A stretch of 38,458 bases of DNA from Tubiluchus corallicola (taxonomy: Eukaryota; Priapulida; Priapulimorpha; Priapulimorphida; Tubiluchidae). Within the stretch, counting starts at the first letter, position 1, and each line of letters opens with the position of its first letter. A program made the translations under genes and the position numbers. The stretch covers positions 1 to 38,458 of the forward strand of contig JAQGDQ010001488.1 of the NCBI GenBank assembly GCA_030141605.1, written 5' to 3'. Shown here piece after piece: positions 19,403 through 30,100 of this stretch. The notes under the pieces were generated by a model. The model was not told where the DNA came from. It did no database searches and was given only the letters and a program-made list of their open reading frames with translations.

Positions 19403-22328
19403 ATGGCCAAGCCCTGCTGTGCCATAATTTCCTGCTTAGATAACGGAACTGAAGAATTGCTTCAAAGAATATGTGGTACAACTGAATTACCAACTCCAGA
19501 GACTTGGGCTGGCAAAGCTATAGCTTACCCATGGCACATCTCGAATAAATATTACATGGCAGACATCTTTTTGTGCGTTATTAATAGAGAAACCATAAAA
19601 GATGTCAGCAAAGATAGTGTTGAACATATACAAGCTGTTATAATCTTATTTGATAGCAAAAGTGTAGAAAGTTTCGATGCCGTTTGCAGTTGGCTGCCAA
19701 TTATTTCTAGCTGGACAGCAGATACTCAGTTACTCGTGTGCGATTTGTGTGACAGAAATATCGAAAAGTCTTCAAAGCTGAGTGTAGACTCTCTGTTTGG
19801 ATGGTGCATAGAAAATGCTTTCGAGTTGGTAGAATTGTCTGAATCGACTGAGGAAGATTTGACTGATTCTGTCGGAGTGCAAAGAGTAATTGATGCCCTT
19901 CATGCAACTGAGTGGAACGGGCTTCAGAGAGTAGACTCGTGTGCGAAGCCATCGGGTTTAATGCAAGAAATTCAGTCTTCATTCATTCCAGGACAAAGCA
20001 CAGGTAAACTTTGTCAACCATGTAGGGCATTAATTAATAAACACGCTGCCTAGCAGTGTTGGTTTCATTACTTTTGAAAGTAATTTGTCATAATTACTAA
20101 TTACTTTGAAAAATTGTAATCTAATTACTCATTACTGATTACTTTTAGCGTGGCAATTCATTACTGATTAATGATTACTTTTAGCATGGGTAATCCTTTA
20201 CTGGTTACTCATTACTGATTACTTTTAGCGTGGGAATCCATTACTGATTAATGATTACTTTTAGCATGGGTAATCCCTTACTGATTACTTTTAGCGAGTG
20301 TAATCCCTTACTGATGACTCGTTATGATACTTCAAATGACAGACTTGCTCGTTGAATTTTATAATAATTTCAGGCTTGTTCCTTGTTAACTTTGCCTCGC
20401 TTCCAAAGAAATTCCCTTCCGCATACATGTAAACAAGCTCCAAGAAAACATGTGTATTGCCAGGCCTCAAGTAGGCTTTTTGTGTCACCAAGCAACTGAA
20501 ACGAATTACAAGAGTTATTCATGAATGATTGGAGCCGGCAACGATATCAATGCCTGGAGCATCGTCAGTGAATGGCGACCTTGAAAATGTGATGAAACGC
20601 ATGTTGTTTATCATTGCTTTTCATTGATCATACCCAGTAAATTAAAATTTGATGTTTTGACGAGTGACGAATCTTCCTAATTTCTCTCGAAGATACTTTG
20701 GCATCTGTTTTCGAAAATAGTGAAACAAAGATTATAGATGGACTCTTGAATGTTGTAGTAAAAAGAATTATTCGCTCATAAACAGGTGTTTTGCATCCTA
20801 TTGCTGTTTGCTTCTGTAGTCATCATCATCATCATCATTATCATCATCATCATCATATGCCCATTACGTTTATTGTGGACATTAGACTTCCTTAGTGTAA
20901 AACTGTAAACATTAATTAGCAATATGCAACACTCTTCGAAGTGCGGAAAAATTGTTGAAAGCAATGGACTGTAAAATATCTGTTTATTAGTGAATAAAAA
21001 GATAATTCTTTTATTATAATTACTTTGTTTAATAATAATAATACAATATTATTTTATTATTACACGATTCCCTTTACAATGCTTGTCAAAGATTTTTTTT
21101 ATTGTTAAAAATGGATGAAATAAAATAAAACTGTTTTTTTGTAGTCCATTTTGCGTACATTATTTTCTGTTTTGCCGGAGGCTTATTGCCTTCTGACAAT
21201 GTGATTATCTTAAGTCACTCCAAACTAAAGCAATAGTGGGAACCTTCAAGTTTGCACTCATCGTCATTTGCAGGTGGGGCAGAGATGGAGAAGCCGAAAA
21301 CTTCCACAACATTAGAAGAGAAAGATAAAAATCTGAGCAATAAGATTGATGCGCTCTTATCAGAGACAGAAACGTTGGGCACGTTGGCAGATGAAGATTT
21401 GGATGGTAAATATCTTCCTTTTGTAGCATTTTCTTCTATCAAATTTTATATAAAAACTATTATTTTCAGGGATGAGAATTTTCCGCCGATACGCAGAATT
21501 TCGAGTTTTTGGAAGACCAGTAGTGCCATTTTTGTAAATCACGTAAATTCGTAGAGAACATTTTTACGGACCCAGTACATTATTTCACAAGCTGACCGCT
21601 AGTTGGCAGGCCGTCACTTTGTTTACATCATGTACATCAGTGTAACCACGTGTATATCTCTATGTATAAAAATATAAAATCAATTGTGCGGACTTATTTG
21701 ATTCAATTGCAGACAGTTTTTATATACTTTTGCATAGGAGAGGCCAGTACTTAGGCATTTTTGAGAAAATTAGGTATCATGTATCCTTGATAGTTGGGTT
21801 TTTTAAATTATGCATGAAACAAGGTAATTGATATTTTAATTCCACTTAGAGGCTCTCTATGGTCACAAAATTGCAATTTGTTGCTGCCTGCGGCTTGTTT
21901 CAGAGTTTTTTGCAATTTGTCATCGGGCATGTAACCTCTGGTATATCCCAAAATTGGTATCTTGCTCTGAAATGTAGGCCCTAGTTCACGGCTAACTAGC
22001 AAATGGCAAACTGCATGTAACAGCGAAGAACTAGTGGCGCGAACATGAAATTGTGTTTCTGCGGTAATAATTCTTTCACGGGTCCAGTTTTGATTTCAAA
22101 TTTTTTTTTGATTCAGTAATTATTTGCATAATATTCGGCTGAATATTTTTCTATTTCTTTTCTTAAGATGATAACTTTGAAGCACTGTTTGCAAAGCTGA
22201 GACTTATGAAAGAGAAGGCGGAATCATTACCTCACGATCAGAGAAAAGTGTTAGCGGAGAAAGTAACTCTTTCCTTCTGGAGGGCAATTGGAGGTGACGA
22301 CAGCGAAATTGAAGATAGTGACGATTAA
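19403..22328 (+). CDS. AAGAB: AAGAB, alpha- and gamma-adaptin-binding protein p34 (3 exons, 297 aa)
   Basis: Exons 19403-20003, 21274-21405 and 22168-22328 join in phase 1 at both junctions, with donors GTAAAC and GTAAAT and acceptors TTTGCAG and TTCTTAAG. Length is close to the vertebrate protein (about 315 aa). The N-terminal half has the family's Rab-like pseudo-GTPase signatures: a short CAIISC strand, [23 protein letters not shown]-like [17 protein letters not shown], and a [12 protein letters not shown] segment. Exon 3 encodes the conserved C-terminal helix [20 protein letters not shown] and ends in an acidic EIEDSDD tail. Known role: a cytosolic chaperone that binds the alpha and gamma subunits and promotes AP-1 and AP-2 assembly. 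The ATG at 19403 fits the family's start. The central linker is shorter than in vertebrates. Confidence 0.93.
20054..20330. mobile_element. hAT-like element end with internal TTACTGATTACTTTTA repeats
   Basis: Starts CAGTGTTGG, 51 bp after the AAGAB exon 1 donor, and continues with AGTAATTACTTT-type sequence and at least five copies of an ATTACTGATTACTTTTAGC module alternating with ATGGGTAATCC. This resembles a hAT-type MITE family widespread in animals. No right terminal repeat is visible, so it is probably 3'-truncated. Confidence 0.6.
20820..20885 (-). mobile_element. 3' fragment of the (GAT)n-tailed SINE
   Basis: On the minus strand it reads GTCCACAATAAACGTAATGG followed by GCATATGATGATGATGAT, matching the tail of the SINE at 13948. 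Only the last 30 or so bases and the tail remain, in AAGAB intron 1. Confidence 0.6.
21463..21930. mobile_element. Dispersed element in AAGAB intron 2 (inverted partner at 31650)
   Basis: About 470 bp match 31650-32180 on the opposite strand with few differences. The match covers the left end GGGATGAGAATTTTCCGC, a middle part with CACTTTGTTTACATCA, and the right end AGAGTTTTTTGCAATTTGTC. The partner has a G-rich block (31690-31745) where this copy has a shorter unrelated stretch. It carries no coding sequence and is probably a non-autonomous DNA transposon. Confidence 0.8.
21968..22081. repeat. Interspersed repeat, copy 2 (partner at 1671)
   Basis: Matches 1671-1781 in the same orientation and lies just after the dispersed element in AAGAB intron 2. 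The flanks differ, so it is a separate insertion. Confidence 0.75.
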
Positions 22329-22717
22329 CCGGAATGAGTTGATGACAAAGCAGTGTACAGTGTTGAAGTATGGGAATTGGAAATGAAGCCACAGGATGGT
22401 ATGCAACTTTCTGTTAGGGGGTGCATAAGGAAAGAATAACACAGTATCAAGAATAATACAACAAAGAATAATACACTAGGTGCTGCTTAGTAAACTCACT
22501 TTGGGGCGGAAGTGTTTTGACCCAATGAACTGACTGAATCTATTATTCGACGGATGTAGAATTACAACTATAGAATTGTGAGTCATTAATTGTTAGTCTA
22601 GCATGTGCTGCACATGCTTAAAATGAATTATAGAAACGAGTTATGTTAAAATTGCTATATTCAATTATTTAAGAACATGTGCAATTATTTAAGAATACTA
22701 ATTTATATAAGCCAATT

Positions 22718-22723
22718 AATAAA
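22718..22723 (+). terminator. Likely AAGAB polyadenylation signal
   Basis: AATAAA overlaps a run of ten or more A residues 390 bp after the AAGAB stop. No canonical signal was found closer. Confidence 0.35.
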
Positions 22724-22889
22724 AAAAAAAGAAAATAATGAAATTGCATAAATCTGTTTATTTGCTCTCCCTGAAGAAGTTAATTTATGAAGTTTTCATA
22801 CTGATAAAAACGTTGAAAATCTGTTGTTGTATGCTGCATATATTTATGCAAAAAACCTCATGCTTGACCTGCTTGAACTACCGTTGGTG

Positions 22890-23600
22890 AGGACGATGTT
22901 TCTACTGTGAAAAACAGTTGGTGCTCGTTACCCCTTCCCCGTGAAAAGCAGCAGCAGCTTCAAAAGCAAACCACGGGGCAAGTCACTAAGTTTAACTTCC
23001 AAAAACAACGTACAATCAGCGGACGGGCGGGTGACAGATTCAAACATAGCAAAACTGCTGTGCTAGCATGTCACTCACCGCGTGGCAAATGCACTTGCTT
23101 ACAAACAAAATTGTGAGTTTAAACGGTTCCTGCTTCAGTGCTGCTGAAACTGTTGCAAATCTGTCAAAATTTAGTGTGAGAGATTTGCGTGTCCCTCACG
23201 GGCTACAATCTCGAGGGGTATGATCTGAGAATGACTCAGAGAACTCATTGTCCAACAAACCTTACGGATGTCTCACATGTTTGTCCCTTGATTGGCTTGT
23301 TCTTGGAGCATCTAAGTGACCTCTTTGTCCTTCGGGATAGCTCCCGTGTGTTTGGCGGGTTGAGGACAGTACCATTCAGTAAATGAATCCCTGTGTTTTG
23401 GGGTCACTTCGCCCTCTTCTAGATCGCAGGCTGTGGGAGACGTCCGAGGCTTTCACACTAAACATTTAGGGCATGATACATTCACAATTGCTTGAACGTT
23501 ACTTCGTTGCTACAAATTGTTTTGTACTGGTACTTGATGTGTTTGTGTCACACTCCCCCACCCCAACAAAAAATCTTAGTATTAGTAGCAACTTAACAAG
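22890..23600. other. G+C-richer block, no gene recognised
   Basis: This stretch is less AT-rich than its neighbours and has several open segments of 60-70 codons on the plus strand, none with a family motif or supporting splice sites. A decayed transposon is the most likely explanation. Confidence 0.3.
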
Positions 23601-23610
23601 AGGTTATGTA

Positions 23611-24095
23611 CAGTCAACCTCGGATATAAGGAACACCACCGGACCGAAACAAATCGTCCCTTATATCCGATGCCCCTTATAGCCGAATTTGAGTCAGACC
23701 GAGTGTGTATCTACGCCTGTACTTTTACCCATATTTTTATGGATTATTGCTACACATTCTGTGCAAACGGTATGTACGAAGCTCCTTCAGTGATGCGAGG
23801 TGTATGTGACCGCTGAAACCCAGCTGTTCGAAGGCTGAGTATGCGAAAAATTGAGGTTAAAAATCTGTCAATTTTGCTTTGGTCATAGGGTACCTTATAT
23901 GCGAGGTAATTTACCTGGGTTTCTGTTACGTCAGACCTGAAGATATCGTCCCTTATAACCGAAAGACTCTTATATCCAAGTACCTTATATAGATTTTTAC
24001 ATAGGAAAAATGTTACGAAAAATTGGGACCGGTGTTGGTGGTCCCTATAAGTGAATGTCCCTTATAAGCGAGTACCTTATCCCCGAGGTTGACTG
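23611..24095. mobile_element. Tigger/pogo-like MITE, copy 1 (485 bp)
   Basis: Perfect 13-bp terminal inverted repeats, CAGTCAACCTCGG at 23611 and CCGAGGTTGACTG ending at 24095, are flanked by TA on both sides, as expected for the Tc1/mariner superfamily. Inside, CTTATAT/ATATAAG-type motifs recur in both orientations. No transposase frame is present. Confidence 0.85.
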
Positions 24096-24219
24096 TACTA
24101 TCCTGTATAATATGGAATGAGTATGAAAGTATCTTGCAGTAAGAATTATTTCTTACTTGCTGGTAGGTATATGCATTATTACACGGTTTACTGAGTTTTT
24201 TGTTCCAAAAATTGCTATA

Positions 24220-24510
24220 AGACGCTGATGTGATGTGATGTCACGGAAATTATCTCTACGTCACAGAAGCGCACTTTAGTTCATGATCGCGCTTAAAATG
24301 GTACAGCGCCTATTTGTTGGCCACACAAAATGTGACAAAAAGCTTCCAGTCTTAGTGAATTCATTGAGCTGTGTAGCTTTGAAAGCCTAACAAAATTTAA
24401 CTATCCGAGGTAATTATTATTTAATTTGAGCTTTGATTTAAAAGAGCTATTGCAGTTTTCAATATTTTAGAGCACGGTATTTTGAACTAATGTTTACACG
24501 GTTTTCCTTT
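24220..24510. repeat. Partner of the repeat at 10100-10500
   Basis: Same orientation as the intron 3 copy. The best-conserved part is 24400-24480 around CTATCCGAGGTAATTATTAT. It lies about 125 bp after the Tigger-like MITE. Confidence 0.7.
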
Positions 24511-24937
24511 AAAATGAAATGGTACAAATTGTAGCATATGTCTTTCCTCAATTTTCCAAGGCAATAGCAGTTTCTCTGTCTTTTCTTAAGCATTGTTACC
24601 GTGAAAATTAGAAGTCAACACAGTAAACTCACCTGACATTCGAATTCTTGCGAGGGATTCAAGCAATTATTAATTAGTGGTAGGAAAAATTGCCAGAGTT
24701 ATGTTATGAATTATGAAAGTCAATAATTATGCATGAAACTGTTACTACGTGATACCTATCAGATCTGTAACGGTGTGTAATAAATTGACTTATTGTGCAT
24801 ATACTGTACCATTATTGTACTGTACCGTATACTTTTATTGTACTGCAAATTGTGAGTTGGTCTGAGTTAGAAACAAAATGTTAGTTTAGCATTAATCATG
24901 TATAGTAAATTTTCTGAATTTAACTTAGCAGAAAATT

Positions 24938-25460
24938 GTTAGGGGAGAGCATTCTCTGCCAGAAAATAAATTAGAATCGAATCGAATTTGTGACTTTTGA
25001 ACTCAAATCAAACGGAATTTTGAATCTCAATCGAATTCAAATCCAGTTTTAATAGAAATCCAGATCACCAGTAAAAAACAATCTCGCAAAGATATTGCAT
25101 ATTGCTTGATTTTGTTCTGCAGTAAAAACACTCATTTGTTTAAAAAATGTGCCCAGAAATCGCAGCTAAAATGAACATAGTTGAAATGATGAATTATTTG
25201 AAGTTATAATTTTAGGTTAAAATTGAATTCAGAGTAAAAAAATTCGTTGAAAGCATTTGGTCATTAGGGGTGAGCATTCTCTACCATAAAGCGAATTCGA
25301 ATCGAATCAGTTTTTAAAAATTTCGCAAAGAAACTGCAATTAAATTGCGCTGTTCCAAATATTTTAACGATAAAGAACGTATGTGGCTGAAGCGCTGAAT
25401 TAATAGAGTCTATAATTTTACGCTCTAATCGAATTCGAATTAAAAAACTCGTTCTGCTGT
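24938..25460. mobile_element. Two hAT-like MITE fragments rich in TTCGAATCGAA
   Basis: TTAGGGGAGAGCATTCTCT (24940) and TTAGGGGTGAGCATTCTCT (25264) mark the left ends of two related elements, each followed by AATCGAATCGAATT-type palindromic sequence. A third relative is at 36195-36560; it shares CATATTGCTTGATTTT and TGCAGTAAAA with this region. Termini of the GGGGTGAGCA type suggest hAT. Confidence 0.55.
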
Positions 25461-27122
25461 TTTATTACGGGACTTGTGTAATATGACAGGGATTTTACAA
25501 AATGTGCAAAATCCAGAATATTATGGTTCGCCACCATTTTAGTTACCTAATGGTAGCTCTTTGTGTTTTTTCTGCATGGGTTTTTTTCTTTGATAAGAAC
25601 CAAATAATTTTTCATCATATATTATCATTCTTAACATTTTCATTTTACAAACGACACGATTACGTCAATAAAGAAAGTCTCGCTGAAACAATGCAGTACA
25701 TTATAGTGATAAAATGAACACAAAATTTAAGTTGGCTTGGTAGACAGTGTCTCCATCTAATGTCTGTAAATGAAAATAAGTACAATGAAATCACAGCTAT
25801 AAATATAAACATTTCTTTGTCCACTGTGATTATTGTGAAAATTAGGCTTTTAAAAAAATAAATACATTGCAAATTACCTCATAATGATGAATACTGTACA
25901 GCATGTAAATTATAATTATGAATATCACAAATAAAAACACAAACTTGTCGTGTTCAAACATGCTAATAAAACAACTGAAATTTTGCATGTGTTGACTTTC
26001 TTTGAAAAAACTTACTTAGGATGCATAGTGCAACAGACTTTATTGTTTAACGAAAAAAATAAATAAGCGCGTTTCACTGGAGAGCAACGAATTAGTCTTG
26101 CCATACGCCTGACAATGCACTTAGATAATAAGTTTGCTAGACAAGCTTTTGTGGTGACATTTCAACACAACATGATTAGTAAAAAGTATTTGAAGCAATG
26201 CCTACTAAGCATGTACCACTTGATAGCATGTACAAATGGACGTAAAGCATATAACCTGTGAAAAAAGCGCGCAATTTACAATGGGTTTTAGTTTTCTTTC
26301 ACTAATCGTTCTCACGGCACGATGAGGACTATGTAGGATGTTCGCGTACTATTGATTATAAGTGTATTTATATGCAAATTTTTTGCAGGGTCTTTGCTAA
26401 TTTCTTAAAGAATGTTTTTATTGACAACCAGCAGACGATGTGAACGTTAATTATGTAACGTTATTGCCGGGTCGGACTGTCCTATACGCTAATAATATAG
26501 GCAATAACCTAGGGCCCTTCAATCCTTGGGAACGTTAGACTTTTCTGTTTCCGTTGGTAACATCGGTTTTTTCACTACAGTTGTGTTGAAATATGACTTA
26601 ATTTTATTTCCAATAAATAATAAAATAGCGGTAGTCGGAAGAAGAAATATAGCTCTTTAGAAAGAGGATAAACAGAGCTACGTTTTCTTCTTAATAACTA
26701 TCAAGTTTAGCTTCGCAATCTTGAAGTTTACAAGTGAAAAAAAGAAATTAGGCACCTACTCTGTGGCATAGCATCACATAATGATTTTACACTACTCAAC
26801 AGTAAAGATCGTATTACGTGCACTGATAGTATTCGAAAGAACAAAATTACCTACGATCTTTATCTTGAGTCTAAAAAGTCGACGACAAATTGCCTTTCCT
26901 ACACATTTATGTTTCTTTCAACTGATTAGTTTCAACTAAATCAAGCGAACTGCTTATCCAATGACCACATCACATTAACAGTTTTGACAATAACAGAACA
27001 TTCAGATCATCTTAATTACATTCTAGACAATTTTAGACATACATTGTAAATCGGTAGGTGGCAAAAGTTCTCTATGTACAGCATATGTACACATTGTTAA
27101 CTGTTTTGTATTTGCTCATTAT
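25461..27122. other. Spacer, including the presumed 3' UTR of the zinc-finger gene
   Basis: AT-rich, without a recognised gene or repeat. Several minus-strand AATAAA signals occur (for example at 26417-26422), but none can be assigned with confidence as the end of the ZNF800-like transcript. Confidence 0.35.
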
Positions 27123-30100
27123 TCATGGTTGTTCTTGTTCACCAGGCGTGTGAAGTGGAGACAGGGTTGCCACCTGTTCTATTCCAGCTTCTGCACTGGA
27201 TTTTGTCTGCGTATCATTAACATTATCTAGACTTTCCATGTCTAACTTCACATGCTGTATTTCCTCATCAAAGTTCTTGCACGGGTCGTTCGGCGTGACG
27301 CTGCGACTCTCTTCCAGAGTGCTAAGCTGTTCCTTGAACTCCTGTATGCTGTCTTCGGGGAAGTATAGCACCTTCGGCCTGTCTTCCGGTTTTGGGTTTA
27401 CGAGGTCCTGAGTGCCTCCCATGGAGCTCATTTGATCCTTGAACTTTTGAATGCTGTCTTCCGGTGGAAGTTGCAAGTTGCTAGACGTTTCCTCTAACTT
27501 CAAGCTGCAGGAGGACGTTTGCCCGGGGTTACTCGGCTTGTCTCGATTGAAAACAAACACCGGACCAGAATAGCCTGCGACTTTATCATTCGGAACGCTT
27601 TCGTAGGAAAACGAAACTGCAATATGGGGCTTACACGGAGCTGCACCTCCTTCCTTGTGACTCGGGACGGTAGCGTTGGTAGTTTTCGCCAAGCTCACGG
27701 GCGTCGCTTCCACCCTGACAGACGGCACCGGATTGCGTATCACCTGGAAAGATTTCACCAGATCCTCGGTCGACTGATATGGATTAGGCGAACACTTGAC
27801 AATCTGGACGGATTTGGCCGGTGCTCTCGTAGGTTGGTTTTGCGACGCAGGCGTGCGCACGAACTGGAATGACGGCAGACTTGATCCGGCAAGCAGCGAC
27901 TGCGTGGCGGGAGTTTTGATGAGTTGTATTGGTGAAGTGGACACCTTGATTATCTTTGGAGAAGCTTTTGGTTGCTTAGCAACCTGACTTTGTGGAATCC
28001 TAATGACTTGATGCTGTTGACTTGAAGGCGACAGCAAGCGAATTTGTGTAGGTGGAGATTTTAGGTTCCTATTCATCGGTGGCAGTGCTCTAATACTAAT
28101 AGTTGGAGGTGGCTTTGCAACATTAGTTGCTGAAGTTGATACTATCACAAATTTCTGTGGCGGAGTAGTCGACGTCTTGACAAATCGTGGAAGCGTCGAG
28201 GATGTCTGGGTCGGTTGTGTAGACGCTTTGATCGGCTGAGTTTGTGATGATGGGATGTTTGACGCAACTGTCTCGGAATCATCGGCCGTTTTATCTGCAG
28301 ATGCCGGACCGTTAGCATTTCGAAAAACCGGGGTGATAACTATCGGAGCCTTGAACAATTTTGCGGAAACTACCGGGGCATGTGTTTTTGAAGACGTACT
28401 AACCGATATTGAAGCTATCTGTCTACCAGCTGCCGCAGATGAAGATACTTTTGAAGCTGCATCACTTAACTTGGGTAGGATTATTGACTGAGACAAATTT
28501 TTGTCAACTGAAATTTCACAAGCTGACTTGTTACCACCAGGTCTTATTTCTTCCTGTTCCTCTTTTTTAGTCTCCAAATTTATCCAGCTACCAGAGTTAC
28601 CTCTTGGTTCCTCAAGCTTCACTTTTGCAATGGGCAGCTCGGTTTTAACAGCAGGTGACACCTTGGCAGAGTTCTCTATAGTTCTCCTATAGTTCTCTAC
28701 CTCATCAGAGTCATCTTTAGACTTTTCTGTTGTTGTTGTTATACCGTCAGGCTGCTTTTCCATCTCTCGTCTTTGGCCCACAGGAAGATCTCTGGAAATT
28801 TCCCTGGATCTAATATCTACAGCAAGATCATCCACTTGTTCGTTTTTCACTGACAAAACCGAACTATCTACAACGGTTCCAATCCGTTCGTTAACTTCGT
28901 TTTTTCCTTCCGACTTTGGCAGATTGGAATCACTTTGGTTATCATCGGGCTGTCTAACTTTCATAGCCGATCGCTCAGCAAGTGCTTTTAATACGTGACT
29001 AGGTGGTGAATGCTTCACGTACGAGCCCTTTCTGGTCACCAACGTTGACATTCGGTCTTGTCGAGCTGTGGGCTGCTTAACGGGTTTAACCGGACTCAAG
29101 TCGAATACCCTCGGCGTCTTTCTGGTAGAAATGTTGAAATTCTTTGTTGTTTCGGTAGCGCTCTTCTTGCTCGCCACACTGTCTGTCGAATGAATTGATG
29201 ACATTGAGCTACTTCTACTGAGAGTTGGAACTTTTTGTTCCTTCGCTGTTGACGGCGACAGCTTTTTGTCACTAGTCGTCGCCGGCCTGTCGATCAAGTC
29301 TACAACGTGATCATCGGCATTTTTTATTCTGCAAGCAGAATGTATCTTTGAGAGGTGGATACGAATATCGCACTTTGTGAAGCTTCTGTGGTAGCACAAG
29401 CCGCACTTGAAGCGTCTCCAACCTAAATGCAAAGCTATGTGCCGCTTGGTGTTGCTGAGGCTGGAATATCTCTCTCCGCACAACAGACACTTCCTCTTCG
29501 GCTTGTCGATGTGAGCCAGTATTCTTTTTTCGTACTCGGCATGCTCAGTCGGCATTTCAGACTTCTCGATAACAACTGTCTTAGACACCTTAACCGACTT
29601 CGTTTTCTCGGATAACTTGGCTCTTTCAAGATTTTCCTTTTTCCTTCTGGTCTGATTTGGCTCCTGTTTTCTTTGATGTTTACCCGAAATACTGGCGGAT
29701 TTAGCGGATGCTAGTCGTACGACAGGTTTAATCGCCGGTACTTTCCCGTCACAACTATGCTGGTGTTTCATCAAGTTGGCCACTTGTCCAAACATCTTTC
29801 CGCACCTGTTACATTTGTGAAGAACCAACGACCCAATCCGTACGAACGAAATGTCTTTGTTTTCAGCCTGAATGTCCGCTTGTTCCTCCGTGTCTTGTTG
29901 TGCGGTTCTTGCGCTTGCGACGTCTGCTTTCCGCCTTCTCTTAGGAGGTTTTGGAGGATCTGCGTGGTCGTCGGCAGAGTCCGTGATAACATCGTCAATT
30001 CCTTCGAGTTGCAAATACTTTTCATCGCTATTATTTGTGGCGGATTTATCGTCCGGTAGAGACATGTTGATAGGATAAACTCGTCGAAACGTGGCATTCA

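Noticed and set aside
21252-21554. 100-codon plus-strand frame as a complete gene
   Set aside because: Only 21274-21405 is coding (AAGAB exon 2); the rest reads through the donor into a transposon in intron 2.
22907-23386. Plus-strand frames of 65-69 codons
   Set aside because: No family motif, no splice support and poor continuity; listed only as a G+C-richer block.
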